A stretch of DNA of 64,000 bases from Emiliania huxleyi CCMP1516 (Eukaryota; Haptophyta; Isochrysidales; Noelaerhabdaceae): NCBI RefSeq assembly GCF_000372725.1, contig NW_005198243.1, positions 131,187 through 195,186 of the forward strand, given 5' to 3'. Positions 21,962 to 32,000 of the stretch are shown here, one piece after another (within the stretch, counting starts at the first letter, position 1; each line of letters starts with the position of its first letter). Under the pieces are notes generated by a model. That model was not told the origin of the DNA and searched no databases. It saw nothing but the letters and a program-made list of their open reading frames with translations. The position numbers were made by a program, and so were the translations under genes.

Positions 21962-23800
21962 TGGCGACGGCGATGGCGGCGGAGGCGCCGGTGGTGGCGG
22001 CGTGGGCGGCGGCGGCGTCGCCGGCGGCGAAGGCGGCGATTGAGGTGGCGTGTCGGAACCGGGTGGCCACGCAGGCGGCGGAGGCGCCGGTGGGGACCCG
22101 AATGGCGGCGGCGGCAGCCCTGGTGGCCGAGGCGACTGGGGGCTTGGAGGCGAGAGAGGCGGAGGGGAGCTGGGCGGCGGAGGCGATGGCAGCGGCGAAG
22201 GGGACGGCGGTGGAGGTGCGGGTGGCGGCGGCTGCGGCGGTGGCGGAGGCGAGTCCGGCGGTAGCGGCGGCGGCGGCGGCGACGGCGGCTGCGGGGGTGG
22301 CGGAGGGCGGGGCGGCGACGCGGGCGGGCTGGCCACCAGCACGTAAACGTTGCAAGAGATGTTGGGAGTGGGCAAATTGTGGTCGCAGATGGTGCAGGTG
22401 GCGCTCTCGCGGCAGAAGCTGAAGTAGAGCTTGTCCGCTCCTGCCTTCCCCGCGCAGGCTTCCCAGGGTGGTCCTGCCTCGTCTTGGAGAGGGACGACCA
22501 CCCCGGTGCAGCTCGAATTGCTTTCGTGTTCTTCTGCTGCTGGCGGCGGTGGCGGCGGTGGCGGCAATGCTGGCACTGGTGACGAAGGCGGCAAGGGACT
22601 AGGAGGCGGTGGCGTCGTCATGATTGCGTTGCACAAGACGCACGGGTCGAAGGCCGCCCCGATGACAAAGATGAGCGCGTCGAATGCCGGGGCGGCGGGA
22701 GAGGCGACGACCGCGGTCGTCACAGAGTCCACGTCGATGTCCAGGAGGGGCCGAGACGCGACGGCGATCGCCTCGCCGTCGGGGAGATTCGACGTGCCGT
22801 TGGGGAAGCCCAGCCCGAAGAAGCCGCTGCCAACCTGCGGCGTCATGCCAGTGAGAAGGGGGGTGATGTCGCTCTCGTTAAAGGCGCCCGTGACCGCAAT
22901 CTCGATGGTCGAAGCCTTGCCGTCGGTGGGCGTGTTGGGCGAGGCAAACAGGTAGAGGTTGTTGCGCTTGTCCTGCACGACGGTCGCCACACGGGGCGAG
23001 GTAAACAAGACGGTGGTCTGCGCGGAGATGCCGATCGCGGGTGTGCTCGACGAGAAGTCGATGTACACGCTGTCCATGTCCGTGCCGGAGGTGAAGGTGA
23101 CAGTCATGACGAGGCCGGCGGGGTGGGTCTTGCCCGAGCCACCCAAGTCGCCGACGCCGATTTCCTTGTTGTTCGTGTTGATAGTCGCAGTGAGGCCGTC
23201 CTCGGCGGCGACGCTCTCGATCACGCCGTTGGCAAAGGCGACCTCGACGGTTTGCCAGGAGAGGGCGGTGTCCGCGTCGATGAGTACGGACGGGTACATG
23301 TGCATGTACGTACCGATCGTTGCCGTGTCGCTCGAGTACGCAAAGATCTGCATCGTCTGCCCGATCTTGCGCCCAAAGATCGTGCCGTACGTTCCGGTGC
23401 TATCGAGCGAGCGCCGGGCGCGGGGTGTGGCCAAGAGCGCCGCCTCTGTCTCCTGCTGGCTGCCGCCTGCCCTTTCTGCTGCCGCGAGAGTCGTCCGTTC
23501 TGCTTTTGCTGGCGGCGGAGGGAACGGCGGCACGAACCATCGGCTGGTGGTAGCGTCAATGAGCGTGCCGTACTCACCGTTCCTCGCCGTGTCGCTCGAG
23601 TACGCAAATATCTGCATCGTCTGCCCAAAGGTGGTGCTCTGGAGCGCGCGCTGGGCGAGCGTCGTCGAGAGCGCCACCTCTGTCGCCTGCTGGCCGCCGC
23701 CACGGATTCCGTCGTACATCTGGCGCGAGTCACCGGTCGCATCGCCATCCGAGCCAGGGGCGTAAGCCGCAATGACCCGAGAGTAGGCCGCGAGCACCAT
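20754..23800 (-). CDS. Proline-rich type I membrane (cell-surface) protein, interrupted by gap
   Basis: Reading leftward, the N-terminal half has a beta-rich region with GQTMQIFAYSSDTA repeated twice, then a central CVLC/CTICD cysteine region. Long SPPPP and PPSASPSPPPP arrays follow (about 21310-22320), then the 100-N gap. After the gap come a transmembrane segment (SILIALAASGVLLAVVVPCV) and a basic cytoplasmic tail ending EAEIEQLSV. This architecture matches hydroxyproline-rich, pherophorin-like surface glycoproteins. The frames on the two sides of the gap do not agree when exactly 100 bases are assumed, so the gap length is nominal and repeats are probably collapsed. The start is uncertain: open frame continues left of the first ATG (23800) to at least 23875, so a 5' exon with a signal peptide may be missing. 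Confidence 0.65.
21211..21310. other. Assembly gap (100 N)
   Basis: Exactly 100 N inside the SPPPP repeat of the surface-protein gene. The size is almost certainly a placeholder. Confidence 0.99.
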
Positions 23801-24422
23801 AAACGGGGAAGGAAGCGACAGCGGCCCAAGCGTGCCAAGCGAGTCGCCGAAAATCGAGTCGCCGAAAATCAACACACGCGTGGGATATCCTTTGGGAGAG
23901 AGATTTTGTTCCTTTGGCCGCGTTGGGTAGCGAGGATTGGTGTAACCCGAGCCACGGAGGCGTGTTTTCTGACGGCCGACCGTCAGTGCACGGAGTTGCC
24001 CCTTCTCCGACTGCCCCGGCTAGTTCCCGAGGCTCGCCGGGTTTCCCCTACGTCACCCAGGACCTAGCGCGGGTGGGTTGCAGGGGGGCTCGCTGCAGGG
24101 AAGGGCTGTGTAAGAAGCCGATCCCCGTAGTCCGCCCCGCTCCTCCCCATCGGGCCGCATGAGCGGCCACACCTCGCAGATTCGTTTTCGCGCCTGGGTC
24201 AGGCGCGCGGGGCATCCCCCGGGTCGCTCGACCAGCGATCCGAAGAGTGGCCGCTATGCGAAGGAAAGAGTGGGGCCGCAAGAGACCGAACCAGACCGAA
24301 GATTCGCCCTGATGGGTGCGGGACGAGGCCCCCGCGCCGGGGAGCCGCCGCGCAGCCGGGCAGTGTACACGTTAAGTAGTCGTGTGTGTACGTGACGGGT
24401 GGTGTCGTAGTGTCCGTGTCCA

Positions 24423-24655
24423 CTAGCTCCGAGTAGAGGGGGCGTTCTGCAATTAAGGGGAAACCCGGTACACGGAACCAACCCTCGGAGACCCGTGTTT
24501 ACTTTACGGCCCTTTCCCCGCGAACGCGCACCCCCTGGGCTAGGGCTCTCTTGCCCGCAACCCGATGCCAATCATCCGGCCCGCTGGAAGCGCTTCTTAG
24601 CTCCCCGGCCCTGGATGTGCGCGGTTAATGACTGCACTCCAAGTGCTCCAAGTCC
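24423..24655 (+). repeat. Dispersed repeat family B, long copy
   Basis: About 230 bp from CTAGCTCCGAGTAGAGGG through GATCATCCGGCCCGCTGG-like and CTTCTTAGCTCCCCGGCCCT to ACTCCAAGTGCTCCAAG. It matches 41838-42055 over its full length. Confidence 0.85.
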
Positions 24656-24837
24656 GTCTCACAGAACACTGCCCAATCTCCCCAGGAGATGTCTGGTCTA
24701 TTTATTTATTTATAAGACATGCAGGATCGCATCTTATCCGTGGCGACGCGGTGTGCCACCGAGCCGTACTCGGCCGCGCCGCCGCGTCGAGGCACGGGTC
24801 CCCTACCAAGCAGCGACGCCGAAGCGTCGACCGATAG

Positions 24838-25245
<408 letters not shown>

Positions 25246-26849
25246 TAGATATCTAGAGGTCTACTGTTGTGTACGATATTTGTACATTGCGCTCTTGTTT
25301 GGGGCTCTTGGGCAGCAGCTCACAGCCCTCTTTTTGGTCGGTTTATGGTGCTAAAAATGCGAAATTTTCTTCGCGGGGCTCTGCCCCGCACCCCGCTGGG
25401 GCTGCCAGCCCCAGACCCCAGGCTGGGGCTCCGCCCCAGACCCCGAGTTAGGCGCTGTCGGCGGCCAGAGGCCGAGTTACGGCTGCAGGCAAAAGTCGCT
25501 CGCTGCCGTCTGAGCTCGAAAAAAATCGCGATCCAAAAGGTCGCACCCGCCCGTGGCTCCGCCGTCGGCTCCGCCGCGAGCGGCGACGGTGAGGCCGCCG
25601 GGGCTCGCCTATTCCGGCTAGTGTGGAGCTCTCAGTGTGGTTGCGTGTTGTACTAGTGATGCTGCACTAGGCGGCCCGTTTTTAGCAAAAACCAGATACC
25701 ACATCGCGTGTGGTCGTCGAAAAACCGCATGTTCGCCCGTCTGGGACCTCTTCGTACGGCTCCAAAAACCGCTCCTTAACGACAACTACGCGGCCCGGCG
25801 GTCGATCTGCGCCTTCTCAGCGGTGGAGGGGATGTGGGCGGTACGTGCGGACCGCGTGGTGCTGCGATGGCTTGACGAGTGCGACTCCCAGCGTCGACTT
25901 TGCGACCCCACGGAGCCTCTGCTGCTCCGGGGGGGGGGGTCTGCAGACCACCCGGCCGAACTTCAGAGTGGCGGTACTCCTCAAATACCGCTCAAACGCC
26001 CACGATGTTGTGGAGGGGACATATGCTGATGATCCCGGCCCGATTGGTTCGCTCAGAAAGCTTCTGGGCGGTCGTTAAGGTTCGCTCCCCGCACACCGGC
26101 CCCGGAATAAGTTACATCATAGGGTCGCTCGACCAGCGCTCCGAAGAGCGTGGCCGCTATGCGAGGGAGAGAGCGGTAGTGAGGCGGTCCACGAGGCGCG
26201 TTTTCTGGCGGCAGTGCCCATCAAACTCGACTCTCCCGAGCGAGAGTAGCGCGCCAACGATCCCCAGCCCTACATGTATTGTTGTTCAGCCGGCCTAACG
26301 TTAGCTACTGTTGTTGGGGAGCCCCACTGTTGTTCTGTTGTTACTGTTAACACTAGCAACACTGTTCAGCTCCCAACGTTAAACAGCTCTACTTCGCCTG
26401 CGGCGCGCGCACTTGTCATTTTGCCCAAGTCTGCGGTGTTCTGGGCGGTGTGGATGGAGGTGTGTGCGTCTTCCTGTCATCCCAGTGGGTGGCAGACTGC
26501 GGACAGACTGCGTGCGGACTTGCGACACGGTCCAGCGCTTCCTTATTGTCATTTTACCTAAAAATTCCTAGATCCCGGCTGACCTGGGGTGCCGGCCGAA
26601 GCTAAGAAACCACGGCGTGGGGTGGGTGGGGTGGGAGAGAGAGAGTTCTTGGGGTGGGTGGAAAGGCTTAGAAACAGCGGCGTGCCGCGATCCTGTTTTC
26701 TTAATGCCCGCAACAGACTGTGTGTAGCTTGGGTTTCCCGTATTTTCCCCTTCGTTATCGAGGTGGATATCCTCTGGCCCGTTGCACCTGTCGCACTCCT
26801 ATTTTTATTCAGCCAAAATAAAGAAATCGGTCTCCGAGGTTAGGTTAGG

Positions 26850-27010
26850 GCCGAGAGAACAAGGGAACGGCAGGCGGCGGCGGCGCAGGACGAGGCAGAA
26901 GAGAATGACGCGACAGAGGAGGAAGTGACAAGGGAGAGAACGACGAGAGTGGGACGGCCGCGAGGTGGCATGAAGGTTGCAGCGAGAATCGGCGAGAGAC
27001 TGCGAAAAGA
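26850..27010 (+). other. Coding-like repeat family I, copy 2
   Basis: Plus-strand counterpart of 17200-17375. It is open in the frame giving ENDATEEEVTRERTTRVG and then GGMKVAARIGERLRKEIGR. Confidence 0.5.
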
Positions 27011-27335
27011 AATAGGAAGAGGCAGACTCCCTAGGGTGGGCGACGGCTAGCGCATCACACTCCTCTCCTTAAAATCCCTGTGTGGTGGCGGCGTGCCGTC
27101 CTCCCATCCCTCCCTTGGGTTGTCTGTTTTCTTTCTTTTTAGGAAGGTGAAGAACTCCAAAACCCGGCGCAGAACCCCCCCCCTTTTCCGACTTCCCAAA
27201 CACGTGGCCCGCCGGCTCTTGATGAGGCCGCACCCCATCCCGGGCCACAGCATAGGCAGCACACCCAGGCCGGCGAGACATTCTTGACGCCCCGCGCGTG
27301 TGCGCGTGTTTGCGCCGTGGCGCCACGCGCCGAGG

Positions 27336-28217
27336 ATGACGGCCGGGTGGCGTGCGGCCCCCTCGCTGTTGATAGCCTCTCTTCTCGCCGCGCCGCTCTT
27401 GATAGCGTATCGCCGCTCCCCATCACGGATCTACCGAGCGTTCCGGCAGCAGTTTTACGCGAGCCTGCTCGCCATCGGCTTCGGAAGCATCACCGCGGGC
27501 GCCTACTTTGACGCCATCGTTTTCGACGGGTGCCGGCTGCCGCCCCACTTTGCGTGCCTGGCGGTTGCCGTGCTCGGTGCGCCACCGCGCTCAGAGACGC
27601 AGAGCCACCTGCTCAGAGCGCGCGTGGCACACGCATGCATTGGCAGAGTGCGAGCGATTGACAGATCCTCCTCGCCACCTCAGGCTCTCTCATCGGCTTT
27701 GCCTCCTCGCTTGTGCTGCTGCAGCTCCCCTTGGGGTGCGCGGGACACATGCTGCCGTCCCTTGCCCACGGACGTTCACGTTTGCTCCCCGTACCTCGCA
27801 GGTCATCTGGACTCCGTCCGAGCCTGCCCTCTGCGCAGCGGCAGCGGTGCTTGCTCTTCCTCTCGCTAGCATACGTTTCGGTGGCGTTCCTGATGGTCGC
27901 GCTCCCCTTCCTTTGGATGTGGAGCGGAGACAACTCCGCCCGCTGGGACAGCGCCGGCAGCGTCGGCGCTCCGCCTCCTCTCCTCGCTCGGTCGCGCGCC
28001 GGGCCGCACATCGTGAGCGTGATGCGCTTTAGGTGCATACATGTCCTTCGCCTCCTTCCTCTTGGCGGCCGCGTTGAGCTCGAGGCTGATCAGATCGTGC
28101 CACTGGGTTGACCCACAGGAGGCAGCGGTCACGCAGCCTTCGCGGCGCCTCCCCCCCATCCTGCCAGTCGTGGTGCTGCCAGATGAGGCGACACTTCCTA
28201 GAACCGTGCACCTGTAG
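27336..28217 (+). CDS. Multipass membrane protein, unknown family
   Basis: Exons 27336-27576, 27684-27735, 27802-27965 and 28033-28217 give 213 aa with matching phases. Introns are 107, 66 and 67 nt; the last is GC-AG. Hydrophobic segments are APSLLIASLLAAPLLIAY, YASLLAIGFGSITAGAYF/CLAVAVLG, SLIGFASSLVLLQL, LLFLSLAYVSVAFLMVALPF and SFASFLLAAAL, i.e. four or five membrane spans. The C-terminus is a short polar tail. An acidic pocket WSGDNSARWDSAG lies between spans 4 and 5. I do not recognise a family; the spacing is faintly claudin- or tetraspan-like. Exon joins are inferred from continuity of the spans. Confidence 0.5.
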
Positions 28218-29058
28218 TAAACTGCCTTGCTGGGGCACGTGGCCAGACAAAACTCTCTCGTCTCTGTGCCTCTGAGCCCGTCAGACTCCCCTCCCCCCCC
28301 CCCCCCACCCCCACCCCCTCGTTGCCTGCCCCGACCAGTCGGTTGCCATCGCGATGCCGGACGACGACGAGAGGGAGAGGCGCGACGGCGAGTCGGGCTC
28401 CAAGGCAACGAGGCGACCGCCCTTGCCGCACGCACTGCTCCGTCTGTGGGGCGGCGGCCTGGTGAGGTGCGTAGGGATCCCCTCAAACTCCCCTCAGCAC
28501 CTCACCACCCGCCGGTGCCCCCGCCGGTCCTCGCCTAGCTTGCTTCTCCTACCACCACTCCCGCCCATCCCCTGCCGCCCGCGCACGAAGCTCGTGGGCG
28601 CCCGACGCCGCGCCTCTTCTTGCCCCCGACAGGGCCGCTGGTCGCACGCCGGCACCCGCGGCGGCGAGGGCTGGCTCCCGCCGCCACCGCCGCCACCGAC
28701 CCCCGCCACGCCGCCCGCCCGCCACAGAGCTGGCCCCCGTGGCGTCTCCGCGGGGGCTGTTGGCGCGAGCATTGGCGGCGCCGTCAATTTTGCGTAGCTC
28801 GCCCGCCCCGTCGCGCATCACCCTGCGACGGTCGTGACACATATTTTGTGCGACTCCTCTTTGATGCCCGGGCTTAACTCAGAGAACAAAGGTGAGTACA
28901 TTTGTAGATTGTACGCACATGCACCAGAAGTACAATTTTCATCCGAGGTACAATTGACCCAGTCTCAGGTCCTCTACAGAGGTCTACACACTTCACCACA
29001 GGTCACAGCTCGCAACGCTTCTAGCGGAGCTCGCCAGCGCTAGCGGAGCTCGCCAGCG
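28218..29058. other. Intergenic region
   Basis: A Pro-rich open stretch at 28354-28797 starts with an ATG (MPDDDERERRDGESGSKATR) but has no recognisable domain and sits in skewed GC sequence; I do not support it as a gene. Tandem units containing TAGCGGAGCTCGCCAGCGC overlap the end of the next gene at 29024-29070. Confidence 0.4.
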
Positions 29059-32000
29059 CTAGCGGAGCTCACCACCCGCGTCGCCCTGCGGCGGGAAGAG
29101 CGGCCTCTCGCTGAGCAGCTCGTCCACGTCGGCCGCGTGCACCTCCACCAGCAGCTTTCGGAGGCTCTCCACGCACTCGCGCGCGAGGGTGGCGCCCTTC
29201 TCGGCGGAGGAGAGGGTCGCGGCGGCGCCCACCACCCCGTGCGCGTTCAGGTCTTGCGAGAGCCATCCAGTCTTTGTCGCGAACCCGGGCGCGTGGAGCT
29301 GGAGCGCGGCGTCCTTTGGCTGCTCGGCCGCCCTCGACGCAAAGTCCTTTGCTGCGGAAGTGCTGACGAGCTGCGGACGCAGGTGCAGCATGAGAGACGT
29401 CTCCAGAGCGCCACCGTGCAGCCCGTACCGCATCTCGTCCTCGGGGAAGAGATTTGCGCAGGCAGAGCCGGGCGCCATGCTCGCTCCGAGGTTCATGGCG
29501 AGGACGGTCAGCATGCCGTGCCGCTTCCGCAGCCGCCTTGCGACAACCTCCGCAAGCGCGTGGTTGCCGCCATGCGAGTTGTACAGCACGAGCTTGCGGA
29601 TGCCCACCCGTGCGACGCACGCGCCCAGCTCACACCACGCCGCCGCCGCCGTCTCCGCCGAGAGCTCGAGTGTGCCGGCGAAGCCTGAGATGTGGGGAGA
29701 TGTGGGGAGATGTGGGGAGATGAGGGGAGACACACACGGGGAGACATGGCCTCGAGTGTGCAGGCGAAGCCTGCGTGCTCGCAGCTGACGCCCACGTCGA
29801 GAGGTGGCATCGCCAGCACGAGAGCTTCCTCGGGGAGGGCCGCCAGCGCGCGGTGGAGCAGGTCGGCGTTGTGCATCGCGTCAACGCCGAGGGGCAGGTG
29901 CGGGCCGTGAGCCTCGACGGCACCAAGTGGGAGCACCGCCACCGCCTGCGAGAGGTCACGGCGAGATTGCGATCTCCGCCAAGATTACGATCTCCATCTA
30001 TCTCACCGCCTGCGAGAGGTCACGGTGAGATTGCGATCTCCGCCAAGATTGCGATCTCCTGGCGGAGACCTCCATCTATCTCACCGCCTGCGAGAGGTCA
30101 CGGTGAGATTGCGATCTCCGCCAAGATTGCGATCTCCTGGCGGAGATCTCCATCTATCTCACCGCCTGCGAGAGGTCACGGTGAGATTGCGATCTCCGCC
30201 AAGATTGCGATCTCCTGGCGGAGATCTCCATCTATCTCACCGCCTGCGAGAGGTCAGCCTCCGCAAAGTCCGCCGTGCTCCACTCCCCCCACAGGCGCGA
30301 GCGGGGCCGACGGCGCCCCGAGCCGGGGCTGCTGGCGTGCGTGCCGAAAGAATCGGCGGCGGTGGAGGACGCGTCGGCGGCGGTGGCGGAGGTGGCGACG
30401 TTCGGACCACTGCCAACGGCCGAAGTGTCAGCGATGCGGTACGAGGCAGCGAAGGCGCCTCGGGGGTCGGAGGTGTCGGCGGTGGCGCTCTGCTCTTCCC
30501 AGGCTCGCATTTTACCGGGGTTGAGCAGGCCGTGCGGGTCGACGCGCCGCTTGAAGCCGAGTTGCGCCCAGTCCGTCACCTTGGGAGAGGTGGGGAGAGG
30601 TGGGGAGAGGTGGGAAGATGTGGGAAGACGTGGGGAGATGTGGGGGGAGATTTGGGGAGATGTGGTGAGCTGCGCCCGATCCGTCACCTTCATCCCGCCG
30701 TCCTCGAGCACGTGCGTGTGCGGGTCGAAGACGGGGATGCCATTGGCCTCGTGCCACGAGAGAATCTCGCGCAGCCGCTGGTTGGCGGCCTCCCCAGTCT
30801 CGCCCTTTGGCCAGAGCAGCGCGAGCGAGGCGAAGCCCGCGCGGCCTCCGAAGTTGACCACCTCGAGGTGCGGACTTACTTATTTCGAAGAGCCAACTAA
30901 TGTATGACTAATTCAGGAGTTGGCCACCTCGAGGTGCTGACCACTAACTACGAGTTGAGGATGAATGCATAAGTAGTTCGGGAGTTGGCCACCTCGAGGT
31001 GCTGCAGCAGCTCGGACGGGTCGAACTCTTCCGACACGCGGCGGAGCAGCCCGAGCGCCGACGACGGCTCGAGCACGCACTGCAGGTAGGTGACCGACTT
31101 GTCGGCCCGCAGCGCGTGCAGCGTCGTGTGGTTCCAGCCAAACTCGTACATCGGCCGCGGTGCCTCCGTCGCTTTGACCACGCGCGTCGTCAGCCCTCCG
31201 TGCTCCGCGCAGAGCCGCTCGACTGGGCCAACCCCTGGAGGTGAGCACTGCACCATAGCCACGTGGCGCGCGTCGCCGCCGGCCGCCATCGCACCGTCGC
31301 GTCCGTGAGCGCTGTCCCACTGCGGCGCGTCCGCACCCGTCGCGTGCATCAGCGCGTCGGCCTCCAAGTACTTGTGCGCGATCGGGGCCTGGAAGACGCT
31401 GATCCCGCGCTTCACGACCGCGGGCGCGTTGGCCACATCGAGCGCGAACGCCGCGGCGGCGTCGAGGGACGGGAAGGCGGCCGTGACGTCGCTCCACGCC
31501 TGGGATCAGGCAGGGCAAAGTCTTCTTCTCCACACGGGCGAGGGTGGTGGGGCAAGGGCCGGGCAGCCCTCTCGACTCCGCGTCTGCCGGACAGGAGCCG
31601 CACGGCATTCAAAGTGCACGGCCCGGTGCGCGTGGGTGAGCGGTGCGCGTGGGTGAGCGGGGTGTGTGAGTGGGTGAGTGAGTGAGTGAGTGTGGTGTGT
31701 GTGGTGTGTGTGGTGTGTGTGGTGTGAGTGGCGTGTGTGGTGTGTGTGGTGTGTGTGCGTGTGCGTGCTCCGCGCCTGCGCGCGCGCGAGCGGCAGCTCC
31801 ACCGACGTGATCACGCCGTTGGTGCCGTAGGCGTGGACGACGGGGAAGACGTCGCGTCCGCTCAGCTCCAGCACGCGCGGCGTCTGGTCCTCCGCCGTGA
31901 CGACGCGCAGGCCAAGCACCGCGCCGTCCTGCTGCTTCAATTGTTCATGATGACGCATTCACTCATGGCGAACTGAGCCGAGCGGCGCGCCGGCCTCGGA

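Noticed and set aside
20771..23838. Plus-strand Arg/Gly-rich frames opposite the proline-rich gene
   Set aside because: They are complements of CCG/CCT proline codons; the minus strand has conserved-looking domains and a transmembrane tail.
29941..30243. CRISPR-like array of 78-bp units
   Set aside because: Units are tandem without unique spacers and lie within a eukaryotic intron.
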